DNA from: Aculops lycopersici
Lineage: Eukaryota; Arthropoda; Arachnida; Trombidiformes; Eriophyidae
NCBI GenBank assembly: GCA_015350385.1
Contig: WNKI01000002.1
Span: 7,832,404 to 7,896,403 of the forward strand
DNA: 64,000 bases
Direction of reading: 5' to 3'
Each line of letters starts with the position of its first letter. Positions within the stretch are counted from its first letter, which is position 1. The position numbers and the translations under genes are program-made. Positions 26,861 to 37,126 of the stretch are shown one piece after another. The notes beneath the pieces were generated by a model, which was not told where the DNA came from, did not search any database, and was given only the letters and a program-made list of their open reading frames with translations.

Positions 26861-28357
26861 CTAACGTCCACTTGGCACTTGAGGTGGACCAAATAAACTA
26901 TTAAATATTTGTGCTGCGAAGTAATCACTAATTCCAGGTGAACGACGATCCGCATTATCGAACGCCATTTGTAGCTCTCTAATTGCCGAAATTTTTGAAC
27001 CTAAGTAAGTCACTGTCTCTTGTTGAGATGATGATGTTGGTAATGATGTGTTAGTTGAGGATGAGGATGACGACGACGATTCAGGGAACTTGCTGCTGGA
27101 TGAGGATGTTGCTAATGATTGCGATTGCTCTTGATTGCTATGATGATGAGATTGATGATTTGGGGATATATGCTGTTGTTGTAATTTCACTTGATCTATT
27201 TTCATTTGACAATCCTCAGCTAATTCTTCTAGAACCGAGTTCATGCTTACAATTCCACTGTCCCAATTTGTGGTTGTTGCACTACTTATTGTTGACATAT
27301 TCTTAGATTTTGATTCCTCCTGGGAGTCTGTCTCCGAATCATCACTATCATTTGTACCCGCGCCACCGGATGCCTTGAAACGCTTATACCTTTCAGTCAA
27401 ATCAATGAGGTATGAATTCTTCTTGGCCTTTCTAATAAATGGAAATTTGAGTAGCTCTTTCGCTGAGGGTCTATTATCTGGATCCTTGTTGAGACAAGCC
27501 TCGACAAATTCACGGAATTGCTTTGAGTAGTTGCCTGACAATTGGGGCGGATTGTTTTTAGGTATGAGAAATAACACACGCATTGGATGGAGGTCCGAGT
27601 TTGGAGGTTCACCTTTGGCCAATTCTATTGCTGTTATACCTAAGCTCCAAATATCAGCTTTGGAATCATAAGCAGATTGTCTAATTGTCTCAGGTGACAT
27701 CCAATATGGACTACCAACAAAGGTGCTCCTCTTGCTGGTGGTATTTGTTAGCTGACCGGCAACACCAAAATCAGCAATCTTAACATCACCAGTGCTAGAT
27801 AATAATATGTTTGCCGATTTAATGTCACGATGTAATTTTCTCTCTGAGTGCAAATAGTCTAAACCTTTTAAAACTTCACGCAAAATTATTGCAACATACA
27901 TTTCCTCAAATTGGCCAGCTTTCATCAAATCCAAAGCAGAGCCGCCACCTAAATACTCCATTATAATCCATAATTTTGTCCCCTTCAAATAGGATCCATA
28001 ATACTTTGTTACATATGGCGAATCACATTGGCTAAGGACCATGATCTCCTGCTGAATGTCCTCAATTTCATCCTCGGCCTCCTCGAGATCAATAATTTTG
28101 ATCGCAACAACCTGTTGTGTTCGATTATCGATACCCTTGAACACCTCACCAAACGACCCTCTTCCTATTCGTTCCAATTTTGTGAATAGAATCTCGGGGT
28201 CGAGTGTGTCTTTTTGGCTCGATGAAGTTGGAGTGCTTGTTTGATTGGCCGCATTGGTAGTGTTGGTATTTGTTGTTGTTGTTGTTATTGTTGACGATGT
28301 ATTTGAGGTTGCAGTACCTGATTTGGACATGGCCATCTTGGTGGAGGTTCCATTCAT
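26861..28357 (-). CDS. GckIII: STE20-family GCKIII kinase (MST3/STK24/25-like)
   Basis: I start at the first ATG (28357); the open frame extends four codons upstream only through a GTG. The 498-residue product has a Thr/Ser/Asn-rich leader of about 50 residues and then a kinase domain. Motifs: glycine loop GRGSFGEV (about 65-72), VAIK lysine (about 87), HRDIKSANILL (HRD at about 176-178), DFGVAGQLT (about 196-198), activation-loop Thr in STFVGSPYWMSPE, and DxWSLGITAIELAKGEPP. These define GCKIII kinases, which act with the CCM3/STRIPAK complex in junction, tube and Golgi control. The activation loop has GSPYWMSPE where most members have GTPFWMAPE. The C-terminal tail is Ser/Gln/His-rich with a final helix-like SKISAIRELQMAFDN, where CCM3 binding would be expected. 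Minus-strand AATAAA lies at 26527-26532. Confidence 0.92.
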   Translation of the reverse strand: MNGTSTKMAMSKSGTATSNTSSTITTTTTNTNTTNAANQTSTPTSSSQKDTLDPEILFTKLERIGRGSFGEVFKGIDNRTQQVVAIKIIDLEEAEDEIEDIQQEIMVLSQCDSPYVTKYYGSYLKGTKLWIIMEYLGGGSALDLMKAGQFEEMYVAIILREVLKGLDYLHSERKLHRDIKSANILLSSTGDVKIADFGVAGQLTNTTSKRSTFVGSPYWMSPETIRQSAYDSKADIWSLGITAIELAKGEPPNSDLHPMRVLFLIPKNNPPQLSGNYSKQFREFVEACLNKDPDNRPSAKELLKFPFIRKAKKNSYLIDLTERYKRFKASGGAGTNDSDDSETDSQEESKSKNMSTISSATTTNWDSGIVSMNSVLEELAEDCQMKIDQVKLQQQHISPNHQSHHHSNQEQSQSLATSSSSSKFPESSSSSSSSTNTSLPTSSSQQETVTYLGSKISAIRELQMAFDNADRRSPGISDYFAAQIFNSLFGPPQVPSGR

Positions 28358-28536
28358 AATGGAACTCACTTCGGGGTATTTAGAAGCAACTCAATGCTGG
28401 TGTTGTTATTTTTGCTAATGATGATGATGGCGATGTTGCTTGTGATGACTTTGTCGATTGGTTCGATTGCAAGCAACGACTTGTGACACGACGGCTAAGA
28501 TTGAAAGTTCAATTACTTTGTTGAGTGACATTTACT

Positions 28537-28544
28537 CTTATATA
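28537..28544 (-). promoter_or_regulatory. TATA-box candidate for GCKIII kinase
   Basis: TATATAAG on the minus strand about 180 bp upstream of the kinase ATG. The core is nearly palindromic, so orientation rests on the neighbouring gene. Confidence 0.4.
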
Positions 28545-30468
28545 AACGGCCAGTCACGAAATCTCTATCACGTTAACCGGTCTGCTGTTCGACTAATGGT
28601 GTTCCTATTCACTAATGTTAATAAATAACTAGCTTCTGCTGGCGCAAATTCAGTTTACTCCAGGCATCAACAAATTGACAGGTGCAATTGAAGTTAGACA
28701 GTTCTATGAGAATGGAGGTTGATTTAACGCGTGCTTCTCTAGCTCTCGAACTAGAGCAGTTTTGTGGCGCGCCAATAATTCCAAATGGGCAATCGGCTTC
28801 CAAACTAGCTCGCTGTCAGACCCTTTCGCTTAGTTAGTTGATGGTAGTTGGATGAGGATGATTGCCAGTCCTTTCAATGCCACTATCTATTCAAAGTGCC
28901 TGTTTCATGCACTTGCTTTTGCAATGGGAAGAACTGCTCTATTTTGTTGCTCTATAAACTTTTTTCGACTATTGATGCCTCAACTGTTGGTGCAGCAGCA
29001 GCTAACAACGACAACTAATTGATAATATGATTCAAGTTACAGGAATAATAATGATAGTGATTATAATATAACAACACACAAGAACAGAGAGACAAAGGTA
29101 GTAGTAGCAACAACAACAATAACAATAGTGGCGGCTGGAACTAATGAACTTGATGATGGTGGTTGTTGTTGTCGGCTTCGTGGTTGTGGTCGCGATCCCT
29201 GACAGTCGTTAGGTCTAGTGGTATTAAAGCTACTAGTAGAGGTATGTCAATTGGTATTGATTGCCTCTTTCTTCTTGTTGCTCCTATTCCAGCTGCTAGA
29301 TGTTAGTGTTTGGCTCTTCGCAAAGTTCCAGCGCCTACCTATATTGTATGCGAATGTAAATGTTGCTTCGGCTTCGACAGCACAATCAACAACCTCGAAT
29401 AGTTGGTTGTATGGCTAGCTAGCTACTACTTACTTGAAGTAGCATAAACATAAATCCGCTTGGCGCTTGTCAATGAGAATAGAATACAACAAGGGTTAAA
29501 GTCATATAGTATTAGTGTAGTGGTTGTCGCGCTTACTGGCGTGAAGTGTAGTTTCTGCTCCTTGCCTAGTAGTTTCTAGCGAGTTTGTAGAGTGTAATTA
29601 TAATATGTGTAGCTCTGTCGTTGTTGTTGTATTGAAGTTGTTGTAATGCAATATAGAGTGCTGGTAACGGTACGATGGTGGCTTTGTAGTCTGCTAGTTC
29701 GTTAATACCTCAGAGAGGAGTCTATCCAACGTCGCCGATTACGACGATGAGGAGCTTCTACATAAGACAACGAGTAGGAGGATAGAGGAACAACATTGTC
29801 CGTCAGAGGGAGAGACCAGCTAGTATAGAATTTTATATATTGCCAAAAAGAAAGACTAGATAGCGCTAGCTGGCAAGTTGCTACCATTTGCCTTCGCTTA
29901 CTTTACTCCTGCAGCCATACCATTTTGCCGCAAAGAGTCAGCTGACGGCCAGTGTCTTTACCCCAATGTTGCTCCTTCGATACTGCCACAGCCTGTGGAA
30001 GCGGTGGCGGCTGCCTGGATTCTGCAGCAACTTTGCGATGCTATGGCAAGCGGCCAATGGAGTTTTGCGGCCAATGGTGCTTCAATTCGATATGGAAACA
30101 CCGCATTTTTAAGCAGCATCAGCATCCATAGAAAAAAGGGAGGGGAACAGAACTTGACATTCGGTTGATCCAGTTATGGTGCGAGGGTATTGCGTTTTCA
30201 TTGTAATGATTCCGTCAATTTGACCACTGCCTTTCCCCACTCCAGCAGACATACAGGTTTCAGATTTTACTGGTGCGCGCTAATATGTGGTAAGTGAATG
30301 TTTTGCTAACCTCAAGTTGCGTTAATCTAAGCGCCTCTGTGCAGCTTTCCATTTCAATCTCGCAACCAGTGTAGGCAAACACGGAGGGCAGCACTCGGTT
30401 TATGTGGGACGCGATAAAAAATAGGAGAAAGAGAGAGAAAAAATAACAGACTTTGTTTGTGTGTTAAA

Positions 30469-30503
<35 letters not shown>

Positions 30504-30518
30504 CGTCTGTGTGTGTGT
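30469..30518. repeat. Compound (GTCT)n-(GTCC)n-(GT)n repeat
   Basis: About nine GTCT units, then GTCC, GTCT and GT dinucleotides, with the period-four frame kept across the change of unit. Confidence 0.95.
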
Positions 30519-30865
30519 TTGCCAATGGGAGATTGCAAATAGCACACTCACACTAACTCAAGCTGAGGCTAGCGAACGGCGAAGTGCCCGTACGTTGAAC
30601 GCTTCTCGCAAATTCTGGCCTGAGTTAACGTCAGGGGGGTTTGCTTTTGCGTTAGCTTTCAACATTACAAGGGGAAAGACTGCGATAGGAGGAGCGTGTG
30701 CCTATGAGTAATAGCAGCCAACTCTGACGACAACGGGAGCGGGGGCAACGGCAAATTGTGTGTGCGTTAGCAGGCGGGAGTTGTAGAAACAGCTAGCAAA
30801 AGCACAGCGTCGAATGAAGTGGAAAAAACCTTTGCATTTTCAGTACAGGCAGCAATAGCAGTGAA

Positions 30866-30871
30866 TATAAG
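30866..30871 (+). promoter_or_regulatory. TATA-like element before polyubiquitin
   Basis: AATATAAGAG about 230 bp before the polyubiquitin ATG. A transcription start 25-35 bp downstream would leave a roughly 200-base AT- and CAA-rich leader. Confidence 0.4.
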
Positions 30872-31098
30872 AGCACATCCGTGTTATGCTTCCCTCGCCA
30901 TTCTGACTAACATTACGACGCAGTTTACATCCTTTATCTATTTCCAAATTATCATCCAGCTAAATATCAAACAATATATATAAAATATATCCAACATTCA
31001 TCCAAGTATCTTTAATACGACTCAAATTCATTACAAAATCAAAAACAATATCCAAAATTTTGCACTAAGGACCCCGAGAAAACAAACAAGAATCCAAA

Positions 31099-32291
<1,193 letters not shown>

Positions 32292-32618
32292 GCTGGTCGC
32301 CCTTGCAGGGTATCTCATTTGCCAACCACTGAAAACTTATTTTACCAAACCACCAAGCTGACAATGTATTCTCAACAACAAACTGAAAGTAAACGCGAAT
32401 GAGTAGGACTACATGATCACACACGAATCTCTAGCTTGTTTATTATTGTTAGTTTTATCTTCTTTACCTCCCAGAATCTGATGATTTTGTTCCTACTCCA
32501 GTCATTTCTAGTGTCGTAATGTTTACACTTTAGTTACATTATCTTGCATAACAATCTGTCTTCAAATATCATGAGTCTACTTGATCCAGTAAACAAGCGG
32601 ACAGCGTGACTCAACCTC
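32292..32618. other. Short intergenic DNA between convergent genes
   Basis: Shared 3' flank of polyubiquitin (+) and the proline-rich protein gene (-). TTTATT at 32439-32444 gives an AATAAA for the minus-strand gene. Nothing else seen. Confidence 0.6.
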
Positions 32619-33275
32619 TCATCTGTATCTATCGGCTGGGTCCGCCCGAGTAGCCAAATACATAGCAACTCTAGCAAGAGCTGCTCGCGAGAATTGATTG
32701 CTAGCTCTCACAATGTAGGGAGGTAGTGCAACTCGATTGGAGCTCGTTGTATCAGGTGAATGACCTAGCAGAGTGTATCCATCTGGAGTTGCCTGAACCT
32801 CGGTTGGTGGCGCAAACTGCGGCCGCGCACTATATTGTGGATACTGAATTTCGGGCTCAGGTAATCGAGTCCGTGTGCCAGTCGGCATTGTATCATATTG
32901 GTCTGATGTTTGCGGCGGTGGCGAGACACTGTACTGAGGTAAAGCCGCGGCGGTGGGCGATCCCTTGGTTTGGGGTGAGACATTGGTTGCTATAGTGGCG
33001 TTAGTTTTTTCCGCCTGACCGGCACCCTCATGAAATATGTGCTCGTAATCGGAGGGTGCAATGGCCATAGTTGGTGAATTCGAGGGCATCTTTTCTATCC
33101 CTCCACCACCACCACCCCCTATTTTGGGTAAAGTTTTAACGGTTCTCTCCTTCTCGTTCCTAGTTTGGGTATCCTCTCGAGCCCTCTGGTTGCCCGTGAA
33201 GGTCGGCGGTTTTTTCTTTCGTTTGCTAGACTTGCGACCTTTCTTATTTGAAGCAGTGTTCTCCCTGTTGGCCAT
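32619..33275 (-). CDS. Basic/proline-rich protein, unknown, 218 aa
   Basis: Single exon; I start at ATG 33275 (MANRENTASNKKGRKS), since the four codons above it begin at TTG. The first 50 residues are very basic (KKGRKSSKRKKKPP), a likely nuclear or RNA-contacting segment. There is a run of seven Gly near residue 55, then Pro/Thr/Gln-rich sequence with repeated PQYS motifs (LPQYSVSPPP, YPQYSARPQF). The C-terminus (SNQFSRAALARVAMYLATRADPADRYR) is more conserved-looking and may be helical. There is no signal peptide or membrane segment. I do not recognise the family. The frame is long and has a minus-strand AATAAA behind it, so I regard it as real with moderate confidence. Confidence 0.55.
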   Translation of the reverse strand: MANRENTASNKKGRKSSKRKKKPPTFTGNQRAREDTQTRNEKERTVKTLPKIGGGGGGGIEKMPSNSPTMAIAPSDYEHIFHEGAGQAEKTNATIATNVSPQTKGSPTAAALPQYSVSPPPQTSDQYDTMPTGTRTRLPEPEIQYPQYSARPQFAPPTEVQATPDGYTLLGHSPDTTSSNRVALPPYIVRASNQFSRAALARVAMYLATRADPADRYR

Positions 33276-33590
33276 TTTCAACTTCAATGTACAGTCTTCT
33301 TTGATTTAGTCCGAAGGAATGAGATGATGCAAATCACAGATTGGATGAATTCAGTCAAAAGTCAGAGGCAGTGGATGTGGATGTGGAAGACAACGAAGCT
33401 ACCTGTTGTTGGAGGAGTAGAGCAACGAAAAAGGCGTATGGGGGGAGAAAAATTGTCAACCTAAATCTGTCTGTGTGTTTATTATTTTTGAAAGATCACC
33501 TGCGCCAGCGGCAACCCAATAAGGAAGAGTGACCTTAGCTTGTCTATCGGGTCGCAATCTAAAGCTTGACTTAAGAATCAACAAGTGAAA
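33276..33590. other. Intergenic DNA between two minus-strand genes
   Basis: 3' flank of the TSSK-like gene (minus-strand AATAAA at 33478-33483) and promoter side of the proline-rich protein gene. A GT-rich piece near 33360 is the only low-complexity stretch. Confidence 0.55.
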
Positions 33591-34727
33591 CTATGAATCA
33601 GACTTGGAGTCTAGCGATTTGTTTGGCGAATAGGATTTAGATGTCCCCTCGTAGGAGGCGCACCAGGGATGCCGCATTACGTCATCCATTGAAGGTCGTT
33701 TGGCCTCCTCGGGCTCAAAGATTCTCGAGATTAAATCTCTCACTTCGCGAGATAAGACATCCTCTCTATCGTCTCGATACTTCCAGATGCGATTTAATTG
33801 AGTTTGTAGCATCCGTCTAAGTTCTTTGAATTTAAAGGGGAATTTGTTGTTCAGCATTCCATATAACACCACACCCATGGCCCAAACGTCCGCCTTGAAC
33901 GGGTTATATGGTCGTTTTTGTAAAATTTGCGGGCAATAGTAGGGCAGAGTGCCACAGAAGGTTTCGCTTAGATTTAGGCGACCAGTTTCTGGGTCGTAGG
34001 CAATACGAGCAAAGCCAAAATCGGTTAATTTAGCGTTATTGTTGTAGTCCAACATAATGTTGTCCACTTTGATATCTCTATGCGCTATGCCAAATTTGTT
34101 ATGACAATACTGGAGTGCCGATCCGGTTTGTGTGAACCACATCTTTGACCTTGGCTCACTTAGAGCATCATTTTTCTTTATATAATCTGCAATTGTTCCA
34201 TTGGGCGCGAACTCCATGAAAATATATATCCTACCACTCATACGAAATATATCAAAAACCTTGATTACATTTGCATGTCTAACTTGAATCAGAACACTCA
34301 GCTCTCGGGGTAGAAACTTTTGTTTGAACTTCTCGCCACACTTATCCAGATCCATAACCTTAACAGCTGACATCTCTTCTCGGCCATCGTGGCGAGTTTT
34401 TAGAGCGGAATATACTTGACCAAAAGCACCGGCGGCCAATTTCTTTTGCAAAATATAACCCTTCTTGCGCAGAACAGCTTGAGTTTTGCTGTCTAATTCC
34501 TGGTGGGCAGCCATAATGAAATTAATGTAAAAGATTATTGTGGTAATAACAATGGCCAGAGTTGTAAGCCAAAGAAATAGGGATTGAATAAACAAGAGAG
34601 ACAGCAATAATAACAATAGCAAAATGCCAAGAAAAAGATCACCTATCAAAAGGTCATCTGCTTTTGGGGGTCGAAATGTAGCTGCGGCAACAGGTGTTCT
34701 ATGCGATGAGTTACCGCTGCTCTCCAT
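33591..34727 (-). CDS. TSSK-like serine/threonine kinase with hydrophobic N-terminus
   Basis: A 378-residue single-exon frame from ATG 34727. The kinase domain has glycine loop GAFGQVYSA (about 100), AVKV lysine (about 123), ELSVLIQVRHANVIKVFDIF, HRDIKVDNIML (HRD 216-218), DFGFAR (236-238) and the activation loop SETFCGTLPYYCPQIL. The short kinase with FCG..Y....IL and YNPFKADVWAMGVVLYGML is typical of testis-specific serine kinases, which act in late spermatogenesis. APE is replaced by CPQ. Residues 28-70 are strongly hydrophobic, which is unusual for TSSKs. A second ATG at 34514 (MAAHQELDS, residue 72) would give a normal soluble TSSK of 307 residues, so the start is uncertain. It is head to head with a sperm-protein-like gene, 249 bp away. 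Confidence 0.88.
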   Translation of the reverse strand: MESSGNSSHRTPVAAATFRPPKADDLLIGDLFLGILLLLLLLSLLFIQSLFLWLTTLAIVITTIIFYINFIMAAHQELDSKTQAVLRKKGYILQKKLAAGAFGQVYSALKTRHDGREEMSAVKVMDLDKCGEKFKQKFLPRELSVLIQVRHANVIKVFDIFRMSGRIYIFMEFAPNGTIADYIKKNDALSEPRSKMWFTQTGSALQYCHNKFGIAHRDIKVDNIMLDYNNNAKLTDFGFARIAYDPETGRLNLSETFCGTLPYYCPQILQKRPYNPFKADVWAMGVVLYGMLNNKFPFKFKELRRMLQTQLNRIWKYRDDREDVLSREVRDLISRIFEPEEAKRPSMDDVMRHPWCASYEGTSKSYSPNKSLDSKSDS

Positions 34728-34830
34728 CTTAAAGGGAGCCTCAGTGTTTGAGTGTGTTGAAAAAAAGCGCGCGCCTCTGCATGTTTTTTTTTCTAGCCCA
34801 CTGCACCTAGCGCGCGACCCTATAGTCGCC

Positions 34831-34838
34831 TATTTAAA
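34831..34838 (+). promoter_or_regulatory. TATTTAAA box for the Arg/Ser-rich protein gene
   Basis: TATTTAAA lies 139 bp before the ATG at 34977, in the 249-bp spacer shared with the TSSK-like gene. Confidence 0.4.
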
Positions 34839-34976
34839 CCCCGGTACCTGCCGCTAGCGGCGGCAGACGACGTTTTGAATTTGAAGAGAAAACAGATTCA
34901 AAACGAAATAACAACAACAACAAACCAAATCAACAACAACGAAACAACACCAACAACCACCACCAACAGCAACAGC

Positions 34977-35549
34977 ATGTCTGAGTCAGGATACGGAACT
35001 GGACAATCAACGCCAAACACTAGCCGCCGAGGATCCACCGCAAGCGACATGAGCGGCGACGACAGAAGAAGCCAGACCCAGCGCCGATCATCGGTCAGCG
35101 GCATGCAAGGTGTTGCCCGAAACCCATCAACCGACAGGAGACGCACCCGTTCCTCGTCGATGGGCGGCCGCCGCCGACGCTCGTCCATCTCGCGCTCCAG
35201 CTCAATGAGTGCCCGTGCCGGAAGCCGCGCTAGCACCATTAGCCGCACAGGAAGCACCCGATCCCGTGTTGCCTCGACCACCGGCTCGCGCCCAGCCCGA
35301 CGCCCCGGAATGCAGGGAGTTGCCCGCAACCCAGCTACCGACCGCAGACGCGTTGGAAACCGCCGAAATCGCCGCGCTAGCACCGGCCGCCGATCGACCG
35401 GCCAACGCCGAAACCGCAGCCAGCGCAGCGGTAGACAGGGTGTTGCCCGCAACCCAGCCACCGACCGTAGACGCGTTGGAAACCGCCGAAGTCGCCAGAG
35501 CACCCGCTCGCGCCAGAGCACCCGATCCCGTGCCAGCTCCATGTGCTAA
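34977..35549 (+). CDS. Arg/Ser-rich basic protein, sperm chromatin-like, 190 aa
   Basis: I start at ATG 34977 (MSESGYGTGQ) because the 34 codons upstream are CAA/ACC-derived Asn/Thr/Gln typical of a leader. The product is extremely rich in Arg and Ser, has almost no hydrophobic residues, and has one Cys, at its very C-terminus. Three copies of QGVARNP(S/A)TDRRR lie at residues 44-56, 113-125 and 154-166, with (R/S) runs between. This make-up fits a protamine-like or other sperm nuclear basic protein that compacts DNA, with SR/RS sites open to kinases. The RNPxT core faintly resembles the DNA-contacting arm of HU proteins, which I regard as chance or convergence. Alternative: an SR-type RNA-binding protein, but no RRM is present. 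AATAAA lies at 35892-35897. Confidence 0.7.
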   Translation: MSESGYGTGQSTPNTSRRGSTASDMSGDDRRSQTQRRSSVSGMQGVARNPSTDRRRTRSSSMGGRRRRSSISRSSSMSARAGSRASTISRTGSTRSRVASTTGSRPARRPGMQGVARNPATDRRRVGNRRNRRASTGRRSTGQRRNRSQRSGRQGVARNPATDRRRVGNRRSRQSTRSRQSTRSRASSMC

Positions 35550-35991
35550 GCTAGCCAGTCGGTAATAGCAGCAGACTCTTGTCTGCAGCTCACTATGTGA
35601 CAACCGACAACCAACATCAACTTCAAAGACACAATATGTGATAACCTAACAAGCGTCGAGGCGGTCGACTGGCATGATGTAACCTAGCTAGTTATATCAA
35701 GTCGGTCGGCCGACCATTCCAATCGACCAACACAAGCGCCTAGTCCCGCCACCTAATTCCGCCGCCGCTGCCTGCACCCGCTGCCACCTGTTGCTAGCCC
35801 CTCTGTCAGCTCCCTCGATAGACACTGAAGGTCAGGGGAGATTATTATCAACAGTATCAACATATAACACAATCATTTAATCATCATCATCAATAAACAC
35901 GATCATTAAGATTAACAATGTCGACAAACAAACAAACAAACAAAACCCTTGAATCTTGTGCCGAATTTCAAATTATTTATTTGTTTCACCT
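35550..35991. other. Shared 3' flank of convergent genes
   Basis: 3' untranslated region of the Arg/Ser-rich gene (AATAAA at 35892) meets the 3' end of the phosphatase-like gene, whose minus-strand AATAAA is at 35976-35981. The two mRNAs probably end within 100 bp of each other. Confidence 0.55.
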
Positions 35992-36987
35992 CTAAACAAA
36001 CTCAATGTCGTCGAATTTCTCCACATAAGCAAAACGAGTCAGATAATATGTCCTCAGTTTCTTGTTGCCCGGTCTACTAATCAAAATACACTCGTAAGTG
36101 TCGCCATCGGCCACCTGAGCCGCTGCCTTGGCTTCCTGACCAGAGTCTGTGATGAATAGCACAGGCCGAGAGTTGATAACCTGCGTCTGTGGTGACCTTG
36201 GATTTGAGCCAATTATTGTTTTAGTACAAGTCAATTCAACGTCACCTACTTTGCCACCTGTTTTGTTTGGCGATGTTGTTGATGTCTGCGAAACAATTGG
36301 TGATATTGGTGGCGTCAATAGGAGCTTATCACTGAATTGCTTGTATATTTCGCTAATCAATTTTTGACCCGGTTTATGTGAGGTAATGTTATCCGTTATG
36401 TACTTGCTCAAATTTCCCTTGTCTGTATTCTCCAGCAAAAGCTTCAAGGTCACCGAGTCGACTGAAGATATAAGGTAAATTTTACAACCAAATTGCTCGG
36501 TCCACCTCTTGACATTGGGCATTACGTCGTCGTAAAGAGGCAATAGAATGCGACCTTTCCTAAATCCATCCAACCAAACTAGCCTCTCCAATTGCTGGGT
36601 CTCCTTGGTCTCTCGTCGAGTTGTCATTTGCCATAATAGAAATTCACCCACTTGATTCATCATCTCCTGCTCATTGTCATCCTCACTAACACCTGTTGTC
36701 TCATCGATTACTGGAGCATCCTCATACTTGTGTCTAAATCTCTGTTCAAAGGACTCATTTCTAAGTGATGGTATACATCTTTGAACAGCATCATCTGTCC
36801 AGTTGTCCTTGATGAATTGACAAACTGATTTTTTAACATACGGATAGATGACCTTGTCTTCCCATTTGCGCTCGCTAATGGTTCCGTGGAAATCTAAAAG
36901 GATAACCTGGGGCTTGAATACCTTCACTTTTGTGTTTTTAAACTTGTACTGTTCGGGAATAAGTAAATTGCAATGTCTAGATGCCAT
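35992..36987 (-). CDS. Enolase-phosphatase E1-like HAD protein, altered motif I
   Basis: 331 residues from ATG 36987, single exon. It aligns along its length with enolase-phosphatase E1 (ENOPH1, methionine salvage): motif I region VILLDFHGT, cap residues with WxxGFxxGRILLPLYDDVMPNVKRW, motif II IYLISSVDS with the phosphate-binding Ser, SHK with the motif III Lys, and VLFITDSGQEAKAA with the metal-binding Asp. The family's motif I is DIEGT, where the Glu acts as general acid/base; here it reads DFHGT. An insert of about 40 residues (Thr/Ser/Pro-rich) precedes the last motif. The fold is confident; catalysis is doubtful or altered. It sits 139 bp from the divergent gene at 37127. Confidence 0.75.
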   Translation of the reverse strand: MASRHCNLLIPEQYKFKNTKVKVFKPQVILLDFHGTISERKWEDKVIYPYVKKSVCQFIKDNWTDDAVQRCIPSLRNESFEQRFRHKYEDAPVIDETTGVSEDDNEQEMMNQVGEFLLWQMTTRRETKETQQLERLVWLDGFRKGRILLPLYDDVMPNVKRWTEQFGCKIYLISSVDSVTLKLLLENTDKGNLSKYITDNITSHKPGQKLISEIYKQFSDKLLLTPPISPIVSQTSTTSPNKTGGKVGDVELTCTKTIIGSNPRSPQTQVINSRPVLFITDSGQEAKAAAQVADGDTYECILISRPGNKKLRTYYLTRFAYVEKFDDIEFV

Positions 36988-37126
36988 GATGAGTGTTTTA
37001 AAATTGTGATTTTTGGATCATAATAACAACAATCATTTCAAGAGGTCAGACGACTTTCAGTAATTGAGGTATATCTAAGTTTTAAATTGCCTACAAATGT
37101 AACCATAGAGCAAACTAAAAAACATC

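Larger units (their letters stand above)
28358..31098. other. Divergent intergenic DNA upstream of kinase and polyubiquitin
   Basis: Separates the minus-strand kinase from the plus-strand polyubiquitin gene. It carries a TATATAAG box for the kinase, a (GTCT)n run at 30469-30518, CAACAA and GTT-rich runs near 29100-29180, and a TATAAG sequence at 30866 ahead of polyubiquitin. Frames at 29218-29418 and 29878-30168 show no domain. Untranslated exons for either gene could lie here but cannot be placed. Confidence 0.6.

Noticed and set aside
34898..35603. Long antisense and alternate-frame ORFs over the Arg/Ser-rich gene
   Set aside because: They are mirrors of CGN/AGC codon bias in the real gene.
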